A stretch of DNA of 49,612 nt from an uncultured Lachnospiraceae bacterium (GTDB lineage Bacteria > Bacillota > Clostridia > Lachnospirales > Lachnospiraceae), in the NCBI GenBank assembly GCA_945827805.1, contig CALZOU010000004.1:1-49612 (forward strand). Reading direction: 5' to 3'. Of this stretch, positions 25,464 to 34,693 are shown in pieces. Each line of letters opens with the position of its first letter. Positions within the stretch are counted from its first letter, which is position 1. Under the pieces are notes generated by a model. It saw only the letters and a list, made by a program, of their open reading frames with translations, was not told the origin of the DNA and searched no databases. The position numbers were made by a program, and so were the translations under genes.

Positions 25464-26381
25464 ATGAAACTCAGTGAACAGATGAAACAGAAAATGCTTT
25501 TGTCATTCGAGCTTTTCCCGCCGAAGACAGACAAAGGTATGGAAAACCTGCCGGGAACCATTGAGCATCTGTGCGAATACAATCCGTCCTACATTTCCTG
25601 TACATACGGTGCAGGCGGAACCAACGTAGGACGCAACATGGATGTCTGCAAGATGATCAAAGATGCAGGTACTATTCCGGTAACACATTTCACCTGTATC
25701 GGAAACACCAAAGAAGGTATTAAGGACCAGCTGCAGAATTATCTGGACAATGGTGTAGACCATATGCTGGCACTGCGCGGTGACCTTCCGTTTGGCTGGG
25801 AAGGTACAGGCGGAGATTTTGCATACGCTACCGACCTGGTTGCTTTTGCCCGCAAAGAGTTTGGCGATAAATTCGAGATCGCTGTAGCCGGTTCTCCGGA
25901 AGGACACATCAGCTGCCGTTCTCTGGAAGCCGATATCGCTGTTCTGAAACAGAAACAGGATAACGGTGCAGACTATATCATGACTCAGCTGTGCTGGGAT
26001 ATGGAACAGTTCAAATACTGGCTGGATGCTATTCGCAAAGCCGGTGTTACCATGCCGGTGGATGTAGGTATCATGCCGATCCTGGATCAGGCTGCTACTA
26101 TTAATATGGCTCTTTCCAGAAACGCCTGCGTAATGCCGCGTAAGCTTTGTGAGCTGATCTCCAACAACTGGATCTTCCCGAATCCGTTCGTTAAGGATCC
26201 GTTTGACGCAGATGTAGAAGGCAAGAAAGCAAGATTCAGAGAGCAGGGTATCGAGTACACTATCCGTCAGATCGACGAGTACAGAGCTCTGGGTGTAAAC
26301 GGTATCCATATGTACGCTCTGAACAAATACAAAGATGTTTCCGAGATCATCGACAGAGCAGGTTTCTGCACCAGAGTTTGA
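25464..26381 (+). CDS. metF: Methylenetetrahydrofolate reductase
   Basis: Reduces methylene-THF to methyl-THF, the methyl donor for AcsE. A TIM-barrel MetF of 305 residues with FELFPPKTDKG (the conserved Glu) and TYGAGGTN, plus LRGDLP. In several acetogens MetF partners with MetV, encoded beside it; no metV is here. A stand-alone MetF fits the NADH-dependent type reported for Blautia, but cofactor choice cannot be read from this sequence. It lies between cooT and cooC1 in the operon. Confidence 0.95.
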   Translation: MKLSEQMKQKMLLSFELFPPKTDKGMENLPGTIEHLCEYNPSYISCTYGAGGTNVGRNMDVCKMIKDAGTIPVTHFTCIGNTKEGIKDQLQNYLDNGVDHMLALRGDLPFGWEGTGGDFAYATDLVAFARKEFGDKFEIAVAGSPEGHISCRSLEADIAVLKQKQDNGADYIMTQLCWDMEQFKYWLDAIRKAGVTMPVDVGIMPILDQAATINMALSRNACVMPRKLCELISNNWIFPNPFVKDPFDADVEGKKARFREQGIEYTIRQIDEYRALGVNGIHMYALNKYKDVSEIIDRAGFCTRV

Positions 26382-26415
26382 TCTTTGAGACTGTAACTTA
26401 CAGGAGGTGTCCTTA

Positions 26416-27186
26416 ATGGCACATGTTATTGCTGTCGCCGGTAAAGGCGGCGTAGGAAAGACAACCCTCTGCGGGCTGTTGATCCAGTATCTTTGTGAAA
26501 CAAAAAAAGGACCTGTACTGGCTGTAGATGCAGATGCCAATTCCAACCTGAACGAAGTTCTCGGTGTGGAAGTGGATATGACCCTGGGCGATGTCCGTGA
26601 GGAGATCGCTAGGGCTGAGATGTCTGCGCATAATCCGATTCCGCCGGGAATGAGCAAGGCAGATTATGCCGAATGGAAATTTAATTCCTGCCTGATGGAA
26701 GAGGATGATTTTGATCTGCTGGTCATGGGTCGTACTCAGGGAAAAGGCTGCTATTGTTTCGTTAATGGCCTGCTGCAGGCCCAGCTGATGAAACGTCAGG
26801 ATCAGTATCCTTATATGGTGGTGGATAATGAGGCGGGTATGGAACATATCAGCCGCGGTATCCTGCCGAGTATGCAGACCTGCATTCTGGTCAGTGACTG
26901 CTCCCGCAGAGGTGTACAGGCTGTCGGCCGTATCGCTGAGCTGATCCGTGAGTGTGAGCTTAAACCGCAGCAGATCGGTCTGATCGTAAACCGTGCTCCG
27001 AACGGAGTGCTTAATGAGGGTACCAAGGAAGAAATCGAGAAACAGGGTCTCAACCTGCTGGGTGTGATCCCTCAGGACCAGACAATCTATGAATATGACT
27101 GCGATGGTATTCCCACTGTCAAGCTGCCAAAGGATTCACCGGTGCGTGAAGCTCTTGGCAAAATCATTGAAAAGCTGAATCTGTAA
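26416..27186 (+). CDS. cooC: CODH nickel-insertion ATPase CooC/AcsF, first copy
   Basis: MinD-type ATPase that loads nickel into CODH or ACS. Walker A GKGGVGKT is at residues 9-16. The nickel-binding Cys-x-Cys motif is Cys112-Tyr-Cys114, in the position reported for CooC1 of Carboxydothermus. The start is ATG 26416, 8 bases after AGGAGG; GTG 26407 lies within the ribosome site. Length is 256 residues. It directly precedes cooS, with the partial repeat (27203) in between. Confidence 0.93.
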   Translation: MAHVIAVAGKGGVGKTTLCGLLIQYLCETKKGPVLAVDADANSNLNEVLGVEVDMTLGDVREEIARAEMSAHNPIPPGMSKADYAEWKFNSCLMEEDDFDLLVMGRTQGKGCYCFVNGLLQAQLMKRQDQYPYMVVDNEAGMEHISRGILPSMQTCILVSDCSRRGVQAVGRIAELIRECELKPQQIGLIVNRAPNGVLNEGTKEEIEKQGLNLLGVIPQDQTIYEYDCDGIPTVKLPKDSPVREALGKIIEKLNL

Positions 27187-27202
27187 TTCAGCTGTTGCGA
27201 AG

Positions 27203-27231
27203 AGTATCTGTGAAGGTAATGAACAGATACT
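27203..27231 (+). ncRNA. Partial structured repeat, copy C, before cooS
   Basis: AGTATCTGT (27203-27211) pairs perfectly with ACAGATACT (27223-27231) around GAAGGTAATGA. The stretch TGAAGGTAATGAACAGATAC matches the 3' end of copies A and B, but the rest of the element is missing. It lies in the 112-bp leader of cooS. Confidence 0.6.
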
Positions 27232-27298
27232 GCTAATGAGTTTTTGGAGGAAGAGGACCTCTGAAAATATATTCCAAATTGGTTAAGGAGGAAAATAA

Positions 27299-29194
27299 AT
27301 GAGTGAAGAATTCAAACTGACTTCCGTTGAGGAAATGGAAGCCGCGACCAATCGCCTGCTTGAGACTGGCGCCAAAGTCGGAGCAGATGCATGGCAGCTG
27401 CGTGTAAAAAATCAGACACCCCATTGTAAATTCGGTGAGAAGGGTATCTGCTGCCGTATCTGTGCCATGGGTCCCTGCCGTATCACTCCCAAAGCTCCGA
27501 GAGGTATCTGCGGATGTGACGCTGACGGTATCGTAGGACGTAACTACCTGAAATTTACAGCCGGTGGCGGTGCTACTCACTCCGATCACGGCCGTGAGAT
27601 CTGCCATACCCTGTATCAGGCTAAACCGGACGGAGCTTACAAGGTAAAAGATCCCGAGAAGCTGATCCGCATTGCCAAAGAGTGGGGCGTTGAGACAGAG
27701 GGAAGAGATATCTACGATCTGGCTCATGAGATGGCTGAGACAGCTCTTCTGGAGTATGGTAAACCGTTTGGCAACCAGAGATGGCTGAAACGTGCTCCGG
27801 AGCACACACAGGAAATCTGGCAGAGAGAAGAGATCGCTCCCCGTGCTATCGACCGTGAGGTTGCCTGCTCCCTGCATATGACACATATGGGATGTTCTTC
27901 CAAACCGGAAGCTCTGATCCGTCAGTCCCTCAGAATGGGTCTTGCCGATGGTTGGGGCGGTTCCATGTGCGGAACAGAGTTCTCTGACGTACTGTTTGGT
28001 ACACCGAAGCCGATCGATACCGAGGCTAACCTGGGTGTTATGGTAGAAGAGAATGTAAACATTGTTGTTCATGGTCATGACCCGTCTCTGTCTGAGATGG
28101 TTTGTGAGTACGCTGATGATCCGGAAATGATCGCTTACGCTAAAACCAAAGGCGCTAAGGGCATCACAGTATCCGGTGTATGCTGTACCTCCAATGAGGT
28201 TGCCATGAGACGCGGTGTTCCGATGGCAGGTAACTTCCTGCAGCAGGAAAACGTTGTTCTGACCGGTGCCTGCGAAGCTATCGTAGTTGACGTTCAGTGT
28301 ATTTTCCCGGCTCTTGGACCTCTCAGCAAATGTTTCCATACAAAATTCATCACAACTTCTCCGATCGCTCAGATGCCGGATTCCGAATTTATCCGCTTCA
28401 ATGCTGCAACAGCTGCTGAGAACGCTAAGGCAATCGTTAAGATGGCTATCGATAACTTCGAAAACCGTAAACCGGAGCTGGTACATATTCCGCAGATCAA
28501 ACAGAAAGCAACCGTTGGTTACTCTGTAGAGGCTCTGGTAAAAGTACTGGATGGTGTTGCCAATACTCAGGTTGACGAGATGGGTACCACCAAACCGCTC
28601 ATCGAGTGTATCACATCCGGTGTTATCCGTGGTGCTGTAGCCATGGTTGGATGTAACAACCCGAAGGTTCGCCCGGACTACGCTCATATCGAGATGATGA
28701 AGAAACTGATCGCCAACGATATCGTTATCGTTGCTTCCGGATGTTCCGCACAGGCTGCTGCTAAAGCAGGTCTGATGGACAAACGCGCCAAAGATCTCTG
28801 CGGTGCAGGTCTGAAACGTGTATGTGAACTGGCTGATATCCCGCCGGTACTGCATATGGGTTCCTGTGTAGATATCTCCCGTATGATGATCCTGGTTGCC
28901 ACACTGGCTAAGGATTCCGGACTGAATATCTCCCAGCTGCCGGTTGTAGGCTGTGCTCCGGAGTGGATGTCTGAGAAGGCTGTTTCCATCGGTAACTACG
29001 TAGTTGCTACCGGTATCGATACCTTCCTTGGCGTAGATCCGTATGTAGCTGGTTCCGAGACCGTAGGCAAACTGCTGACTGAAGGCGTAAGAGACTGGGT
29101 TGAGGCTGCTTATACAGTTGAGACTGATATCGAGAAGCTGACAGATCTGATGATTGAGAGAATCGAAGAGAAACGTAAAGCAATCGGTATCTGA
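27299..29194 (+). CDS. cooS: Carbon monoxide dehydrogenase catalytic subunit
   Basis: Ni-Fe enzyme (AcsA/CooS) that reduces CO2 to CO for acetyl-CoA synthesis. The N terminus has the D- and B-cluster cysteines: Cys43, Cys51, Cys52, Cys55, Cys60 and Cys71 (CRICAMGPCRI). Later Cys-containing stretches such as MTHMGCSSKPE, GVCCTSNE and VVGCAPEWMSE hold C-cluster ligands. Length is 631 residues, as usual. AGGAGG precedes ATG 27299. As acsB follows within 1 kb, it most likely works in the bifunctional CODH/ACS complex. Confidence 0.97.
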   Translation: MSEEFKLTSVEEMEAATNRLLETGAKVGADAWQLRVKNQTPHCKFGEKGICCRICAMGPCRITPKAPRGICGCDADGIVGRNYLKFTAGGGATHSDHGREICHTLYQAKPDGAYKVKDPEKLIRIAKEWGVETEGRDIYDLAHEMAETALLEYGKPFGNQRWLKRAPEHTQEIWQREEIAPRAIDREVACSLHMTHMGCSSKPEALIRQSLRMGLADGWGGSMCGTEFSDVLFGTPKPIDTEANLGVMVEENVNIVVHGHDPSLSEMVCEYADDPEMIAYAKTKGAKGITVSGVCCTSNEVAMRRGVPMAGNFLQQENVVLTGACEAIVVDVQCIFPALGPLSKCFHTKFITTSPIAQMPDSEFIRFNAATAAENAKAIVKMAIDNFENRKPELVHIPQIKQKATVGYSVEALVKVLDGVANTQVDEMGTTKPLIECITSGVIRGAVAMVGCNNPKVRPDYAHIEMMKKLIANDIVIVASGCSAQAAAKAGLMDKRAKDLCGAGLKRVCELADIPPVLHMGSCVDISRMMILVATLAKDSGLNISQLPVVGCAPEWMSEKAVSIGNYVVATGIDTFLGVDPYVAGSETVGKLLTEGVRDWVEAAYTVETDIEKLTDLMIERIEEKRKAIGI

Positions 29195-29228
29195 TGAGAT
29201 GCCTGTCCGAAAGGATATTTGCATATGA

Positions 29229-29250
29229 CCGGGAGGTAGGCTCCTCCCGG
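29229..29250 (+). other. Intercistronic hairpin cooS-cooC2
   Basis: CCGGGAGG pairs perfectly with CCTCCCGG (8 bp) around TAGGCT. No T-run follows, so it is more likely to mark mRNA processing or stability than termination. Confidence 0.6.
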
Positions 29251-29278
29251 AATTAATAAATGAAGGGACTTGATAGAC

Positions 29279-30046
29279 ATGAAAATAGCAGTAACAGGCA
29301 AAGGCGGAGTAGGTAAGACAACATTTGCTGCAACGCTCGCCAGATTATACGCAGCAGAGGGAAGAAAAGTTCTCGCGGCCGACGTGGATCCGGATGCAAA
29401 TCTGGGACTGGCCCTGGGTTTCCCCGAAGAAGAGCTGGATGCTATCGTTCCCATCAGCAAAATGCGTAAACTTATTGAAGAACGTACCGGTGCCGGCGAC
29501 GGCAACCAGTTTTATAAACTGAATCCCAAGGTGGATGATATCCCGGATACATATGGAAAGACCTGCAACGGTGTAAAGCTTTTGCTTTTAGGCACGGTGG
29601 AGACCGGTGGCGGCGGATGCGTATGTCCGGAGCATGTGATGCTGAAGAGAATCATCAACAATCTGGTTCTCCATCGTGATGATGTGGTCATCATGGATAT
29701 GGAGGCAGGACTGGAGCATCTTGGACGAGGTACGACACAGAGTGTTGATCAGTTTATCGTCGTCATCGAACCGGGGTCCAGAAGTGTACAGACATATAAG
29801 AATGTGAAACGTCTGGCGGAAGATCTGGGTGTGGCACAGGTTCGTGTGGTGGCAAACAAGATCCGCAGTGCTGAGGATGAGGAATTTGTCAAATCAAAGA
29901 TCCCGGCAGAAGATCTTCTTGGGTTTATACATTACAATACAGAGATCATGGATGCTGACCGTCAGGGCAGATCTCCCTATGATTTCAGTGAAACCGCAGT
30001 AAAAGAAGTTTCTGCCATCAAAGCCGTGATCGACGGCAAAGCATAA
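29279..30046 (+). CDS. CODH/ACS nickel-insertion ATPase CooC/AcsF, second copy
   Basis: A second MinD-type maturation ATPase, 255 residues. Walker A GKGGVGKT is at 7-14, and the Cys-x-Cys metal site is Cys114-Val-Cys116 in GGGGCVCPEHV. DVDPDANLG follows the Walker A strand. The start is ATG 29279 (AAGGGA 10 bases upstream) rather than TTG 29270. The two copies flank cooS; this one directly precedes acsB, so it may serve the ACS A-cluster while the first serves CODH. That division of work is inference. Confidence 0.92.
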   Translation: MKIAVTGKGGVGKTTFAATLARLYAAEGRKVLAADVDPDANLGLALGFPEEELDAIVPISKMRKLIEERTGAGDGNQFYKLNPKVDDIPDTYGKTCNGVKLLLLGTVETGGGGCVCPEHVMLKRIINNLVLHRDDVVIMDMEAGLEHLGRGTTQSVDQFIVVIEPGSRSVQTYKNVKRLAEDLGVAQVRVVANKIRSAEDEEFVKSKIPAEDLLGFIHYNTEIMDADRQGRSPYDFSETAVKEVSAIKAVIDGKA

Positions 30047-30085
30047 CGACAGGAAACCGAAAAAGAATTGTTTGGAGGATAGACA

Positions 30086-32209
30086 ATGACTTTATTTGAT
30101 GTTGTATTTAAAGGCAATGATGCTGTATATGGTCTGACCGAGAACGCCATCAATGACGCTATCGCTAAATATGGCGAAGACAAAGCTGTCAGCTTCCCGG
30201 ATACCGCATACTGCCTGCCCTGCTACTATGCAGTAACAGGTGTTAAAGTAACTAACCTGAAAGAGCTGAAAGAGGCTCTGGGTGTAGTGAAAACTCTGAT
30301 GACAAGAGATCAGAAATTAAATGATGCGTTCATGAGCGGTGTTGCTACAGCTCTGTGCGCTGAGTTTATCGAAGTTCTGAAATATATTGATGGCGCAGCT
30401 CCGTACGCAGAGCCGTATTACGGACATCTGGCAGATGCCATCATCCGTGAGCTTGGTGTACCGCTGGTAACAGGCGATATCCCGGGTGTTGCCGTTATTC
30501 TTGGTAAAGCTCCGACAGCAGAAGAGGCTGTTGAGCTGGTTAAATCCTATCAGGCACAGGGTATCCTGGTAACTATGGTCGGTGAGTGTATCGATCAGTG
30601 CCTGTCTCAGGGAATGAAACTGGGATACGGCGTTCGTGTCGTACCGCTGGGTGCTGATGTAACAAGCGTTATCCATGTAGTATCTGTAGCTCTTCGTGCA
30701 GCTCTGATCTTCGGTAACGTAGCACCTGGAGATGCTGCAGCTTTGATGAAATACACCATGGACCGTGTACCGGCCTTTGTTAACGCATTTGCTCCGCTGA
30801 ACGAAGTGATCGTTGCCTGTGGTGCCGGTGCTATCGCTCTTGGCTTCCCGGTAATCACAAATGAAGAGACCTTCCGTGTACCGAAGAGCCTGATCGTACA
30901 GAAAGACGTAAGCAAATTCAATGCTACTTCTCTGGAAGCACGCAACATCAAGATCAAAATCACCAAGATTGATATCCCGGTTGCTTTCGCATCCGCATTC
31001 GAGGGTGAGATCATCCGTCGCGGTGATATGCAGGTTGAGTTCGATGGTTCCCGTGTTGACTGTGTAGAGCTTGTTCATGCTAAAGAAATGAGCGAGATCG
31101 AAGATCACAAGATCGAAGTTATCGGACCTGATTTTGACGAGTTCCCGGTAGGCAGCAAACAGTCTATCGCATACGTAGTAGAAGTTGCCGGTAAGAACAT
31201 GCAGGCTGACTTTGAGCCTGTATTTGAGCGTAAATTCCACAGCTACATCAACTGCATCGAGGGTGTAATGCATACAGGACAGCGTGATATGATCCGTATC
31301 CGTATCAGCAAAGCTACTTTCGAAGCAGGATTCAGAGCTAAAGACCTTGGTGAGGTTCTGTATGCAAGAATCAAGAGCGAATTCGATGCCGTAGTTGACA
31401 AGTGTCAGGTTAAAGTTATCACTGATCCGGCAGAGTGTACAAGACTGCGTCATGAAGTTGCTATTCCGATGTTCGACAAACGTGATGAGCGTCTGAGCAC
31501 TCTGACTGACGAGACTGTAGACGTTTACTACAGCTGTATCATGTGCCAGGCATTCTCCCCGAGCCACGTATGTGTAGTAACTCCGGAGAGACTTGGTCTG
31601 TGTGGTGCCGTTTCATGGTTCGACGCAAAAGCTACCAACGAGCTGGATCCGGCCGGTCCGTGCCAGATCATCACAAAAGAGCGCGTCATCGACGAGCGTA
31701 TCGGTGAGTACGAGGACGTTAACGAAGCCGTTCGTAAGTTCTCTCAGGGCGCTCTGGAAGAAGTATCCCTGTACTCCATCATGGAGAAACCGATGACATC
31801 CTGCGGATGCTTTGAGTGTATATGCGGTATCGAGCCGTTCTCCAACGGTGTTGTTATCGCTAACCGTGAGTATGCCGGACAGACTCCTCTGGGAATGACC
31901 TTCTCCGAGCTGGCTTCTATGACCGGTGGTGGTGTACAGACACCTGGTTTCATGGGACATGGTAAACATTTCATCGCTTCCAAGAAGTTCATGAAGGCTG
32001 AGGGCGGTGTTCAGCGTATCGTATGGATGCCGAAGGATCTGAAAGATCAGGTTGGTGAGAGACTGAATGCTACAGCTAAAGAGCTTTACGGTATCGAGAA
32101 CTTCACCGATATGATCGGTGATGAGACCATCGCAACAGATCCCGAGACACTGGTTGGCTTCCTGACAGAAAAAGGCCATCCGGCACTGGGACTGGATCCG
32201 ATGATGTAA
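30086..32209 (+). CDS. acsB: Acetyl-CoA synthase catalytic subunit
   Basis: Joins CO, a methyl group from the corrinoid protein and CoA into acetyl-CoA. A-cluster ligands are all present: Cys484, Cys487, Cys496 and Cys506 for the 4Fe-4S cube, and Cys573-Gly-Cys575 for the nickel sites. These are spaced exactly as in the Moorella enzyme (506, 509, 518, 528, 595, 597), shifted by 22 residues. Length is 707 residues. GGAGG precedes the ATG. Codon bias is extreme, fitting a very abundant protein. Confidence 0.98.
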   Translation: MTLFDVVFKGNDAVYGLTENAINDAIAKYGEDKAVSFPDTAYCLPCYYAVTGVKVTNLKELKEALGVVKTLMTRDQKLNDAFMSGVATALCAEFIEVLKYIDGAAPYAEPYYGHLADAIIRELGVPLVTGDIPGVAVILGKAPTAEEAVELVKSYQAQGILVTMVGECIDQCLSQGMKLGYGVRVVPLGADVTSVIHVVSVALRAALIFGNVAPGDAAALMKYTMDRVPAFVNAFAPLNEVIVACGAGAIALGFPVITNEETFRVPKSLIVQKDVSKFNATSLEARNIKIKITKIDIPVAFASAFEGEIIRRGDMQVEFDGSRVDCVELVHAKEMSEIEDHKIEVIGPDFDEFPVGSKQSIAYVVEVAGKNMQADFEPVFERKFHSYINCIEGVMHTGQRDMIRIRISKATFEAGFRAKDLGEVLYARIKSEFDAVVDKCQVKVITDPAECTRLRHEVAIPMFDKRDERLSTLTDETVDVYYSCIMCQAFSPSHVCVVTPERLGLCGAVSWFDAKATNELDPAGPCQIITKERVIDERIGEYEDVNEAVRKFSQGALEEVSLYSIMEKPMTSCGCFECICGIEPFSNGVVIANREYAGQTPLGMTFSELASMTGGGVQTPGFMGHGKHFIASKKFMKAEGGVQRIVWMPKDLKDQVGERLNATAKELYGIENFTDMIGDETIATDPETLVGFLTEKGHPALGLDPMM

Positions 32210-32237
32210 TTCATACCCCTTTAACTTTCACATATGC

Positions 32238-32264
32238 ACGGCGAATGTGAAGAGCATTCGCCGT
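32238..32264 (+). other. Intercistronic hairpin acsB-acsD
   Basis: ACGGCGAATG pairs perfectly with CATTCGCCGT (10 bp) around TGAAGAG. The nearest T-run starts about 10 nt later (32273 on), so termination would be weak at most. Likely an mRNA-stabilising or attenuating element. Confidence 0.6.
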
Positions 32265-32307
32265 AACATAGATGTTTTAATTTTTTTTTCAAAGGAGGCT
32301 AACAACA

Positions 32308-33249
32308 ATGCCGTTTAATCGTAAACCACAGAAGTTTAACGCACAGATCAAAGCAGTAGAGATCGGCGTTGGCGAAAAAGCCATCAAGATCGGCGGCGAG
32401 AACATTCTCCCGTTCTATACATTTGATGGAGACATGGGAAATACACCGAAGGTAGGCGTTGAGATCTCTGATATGGGTCTTGAGGGCGCTGTTGCCGGTA
32501 TCGTTTCCTATTATGAAGGATGCACAACTGCTGCAGAAATGGCAAAAAAAGCTGCTGAGATGGAAGGCGCTGATTTTGTAGCTCTGTCCCTGGAAGGCGG
32601 AGATCCGAACGGAGCTAACAAATCCACAGAGGAGCTGGTTGCTGTAGCTAAGGAAGTAGCGGATGCGATCGATCTTCCACTGGTAGTAGAAGGATGCAAG
32701 AACGTAGAAAAAGACTCTGAGCTGCTGGTTAAGGTTGCAGAAGCTCTGCAGGGCAAGAACGTTCTGGTTCTGGCTGCAAAAGAAGAAAACTACAAAGCCG
32801 TCGGTGCTGCTGCAGGTCTTGCTTACAACCAGAAGGTTGGTGCTGAGTCCGCAGTAGATATCAACCTGGCAAAACAGCTGAACGTAGTTATGACACAGCT
32901 TGGTGTTAAACCGGAAAGTGTTGTAATGAACGTTGGTACAGCTGCTGTTGGTTACGGCTATGAGTACGTTGTATCCACTATGGATCGTATCAAAGCTGCT
33001 GCCCTGGCTCAGTCTGATACTACTCTGCAGATGCCGATTATCACTCCTGTTGCTTCTGAGACATGGAGCGTAAAAGAGTCTCTGGCTGAAGAAGCTGATG
33101 CACCGGAATGGGGTTCCCGTGAAGAGAGAGGTATTTCCATGGAGATCCAGACTGCTGCCGCTGATCTGGTTTCCGGTTCCAATGCCGTTATCTTAAGACA
33201 TCCTCAGTCTGTTGCAACTATCGCAAAGATGATCAAAGAATTAGCATAA
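32308..33249 (+). CDS. acsD: Corrinoid iron-sulfur protein, small subunit
   Basis: The beta subunit of CFeSP, a TIM-barrel partner that together with AcsC holds the cobamide carrying the methyl group. The start KPQKFNAQIKAVEIG and the barrel stretches VVEGCKNVEKDSELL and VMNVGTAAVGYGYEY are typical. Length is 313 residues. acsC follows after 16 bp. No cobalt-ligating residue is expected in this subunit. Confidence 0.96.
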   Translation: MPFNRKPQKFNAQIKAVEIGVGEKAIKIGGENILPFYTFDGDMGNTPKVGVEISDMGLEGAVAGIVSYYEGCTTAAEMAKKAAEMEGADFVALSLEGGDPNGANKSTEELVAVAKEVADAIDLPLVVEGCKNVEKDSELLVKVAEALQGKNVLVLAAKEENYKAVGAAAGLAYNQKVGAESAVDINLAKQLNVVMTQLGVKPESVVMNVGTAAVGYGYEYVVSTMDRIKAAALAQSDTTLQMPIITPVASETWSVKESLAEEADAPEWGSREERGISMEIQTAAADLVSGSNAVILRHPQSVATIAKMIKELA

Positions 33250-33265
33250 GCAGGAGGATAACAAA

Positions 33266-34624
33266 ATGGCATTAAATGGTATTCAGATTTTTAAATTAAC
33301 ACCAAAGAAAAACTGTAAAGAATGCGGATGCCCGACCTGTATGGCTTTCTCTATGAAGGTTGCACAGGGTGCTCTGGATATTTCCGCTTGTCCGCATATG
33401 TCTGCTGAGGCTCTGGAATCTCTTTCCGCAGCTACAGCTCCGCCGATGAAGACCATCAAAGTTGGTAAAGGCGATGCAGAGTATACTCTGGGCGGTGAGA
33501 CAGTTCTTTACAGACATGAGAAAACATTTGTCAGTAAGACAAGATACGCTGTATCTGTATGCAGTGATATGGATGATGCTACAATCGACGCAAAGATCGA
33601 TGAGGCTGGCAAAGTAGATTACGATCGTATCGGTGAGCAGATGCATGTTGAAATGCTGTATGTAAACTGCTGCGAGGGTACTGCTGCTGACAGATATGTA
33701 GAGATCGTTAAGAAAGCTGCTGCTACAGGCAAGACTCTTGTACTGGGCGTTAAAGATGTAGAGATTGCAAAAGCAGCTCTGGAAGTATGCAAGGACGCTA
33801 AACCGATCCTGAATGGCGCAGACGCTTCCAACTACGCTGAGATGAGCGCTGTTGCTACAGCTGCAGGTGTTGTACTGGGTGTTTCCGGTGCTAACCTGGA
33901 TGAGCTGTACGATACAGTTGCTGCTCTTGAGAAAGCCGGCAACAAAGAGCTGGTTATTGATACTACAGGCGCTACCATCAAAGAAACCTTTGAGAATACC
34001 GTTCAGGTACGTCGTGCTGCATTAAAGAACGAAGACAGAACCTTCGGTTATCCGTCCATCGTAAATGTATCCAAGCTTACAAAGGATGACAAATACATGG
34101 CTCAGGCTCTGGCATCCGTATTCACCATGAAATACGGCTCCATCGTTGTTCTTCCGGAAATGACATACGCTGACGCTCTGCCGCTGTTCGGCCTTCGTCA
34201 GAACGTATTCACTGACCCGCAGAAACCGATGAAGGTTGCACCAGGAATCTACCCGTTAAATGGTGCAGACGAGAACTCCATCATCATCACCACCGTAGAC
34301 TTCGCTCTTACATACTTCGTAGTATCCGGCGAGCTGGAGAGATCCGGTGTTCCGATGAACCTGGTTATCAACGATGCCGGCGGACTTTCCGTTCTGACAT
34401 CCTGGGCTGCAGGTAAGTTCTCCTCCGGTTCCATCGCTAAATTCTTCCAGGAAGAGGTAGAGCCGAAGCTGAAATGCAGAAAGATGATCATTCCTGGTAA
34501 AGTTGCTGTTCTGAAGGGTGATCTGGAAGCTAAACTTCCTGGCTGGGAGATCATCGTTGCTCCGCGCGAGGCTGTTGAGCTGGTTAAATTCTTCAAGGAT
34601 ATGCAGGCTAACGGCGAACTGTAA
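33266..34624 (+). CDS. acsC: Corrinoid iron-sulfur protein, large subunit
   Basis: The gamma subunit of CFeSP; binds a 4Fe-4S cluster and the corrinoid that shuttles the methyl group between AcsE and AcsB. The N-terminal cluster ligands are Cys17, Cys20, Cys25 and Cys42 in NCKECGCPTCMAF and ISACPH. The C-terminal part (INDAGGLSVLTSWAAGK) is the corrinoid-binding domain. Length is 452 residues. It is preceded by AGGAGG and follows acsD closely. Confidence 0.97.
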   Translation: MALNGIQIFKLTPKKNCKECGCPTCMAFSMKVAQGALDISACPHMSAEALESLSAATAPPMKTIKVGKGDAEYTLGGETVLYRHEKTFVSKTRYAVSVCSDMDDATIDAKIDEAGKVDYDRIGEQMHVEMLYVNCCEGTAADRYVEIVKKAAATGKTLVLGVKDVEIAKAALEVCKDAKPILNGADASNYAEMSAVATAAGVVLGVSGANLDELYDTVAALEKAGNKELVIDTTGATIKETFENTVQVRRAALKNEDRTFGYPSIVNVSKLTKDDKYMAQALASVFTMKYGSIVVLPEMTYADALPLFGLRQNVFTDPQKPMKVAPGIYPLNGADENSIIITTVDFALTYFVVSGELERSGVPMNLVINDAGGLSVLTSWAAGKFSSGSIAKFFQEEVEPKLKCRKMIIPGKVAVLKGDLEAKLPGWEIIVAPREAVELVKFFKDMQANGEL

Positions 34625-34637
34625 TTGTACCTTAACA

Positions 34638-34663
34638 CAGCTGCCTTAACATTAAGGCAGCTG
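34638..34663 (+). other. Intercistronic hairpin acsC-acsE
   Basis: CAGCTGCCTTAA and TTAAGGCAGCTG form a perfect 12-bp stem with a two-base gap. A-rich sequence, not T, follows, so it is not a forward terminator. Probably an RNA-processing or stability element. Confidence 0.65.
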
Positions 34664-34693
34664 CCAAAAAAAGATATAAGGAGTACTTAAAAA

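Noticed and set aside
27233-29224. 663-codon open frame on the minus strand opposite cooS
   Set aside because: It mirrors the highly biased codon use of cooS, has no ribosome site or recognisable domain, and similar shadow frames lie opposite acsB and smc.
30317-31567. 416-codon open frame opposite acsB
   Set aside because: Shadow of strongly biased acsB codons; no recognisable protein motif.
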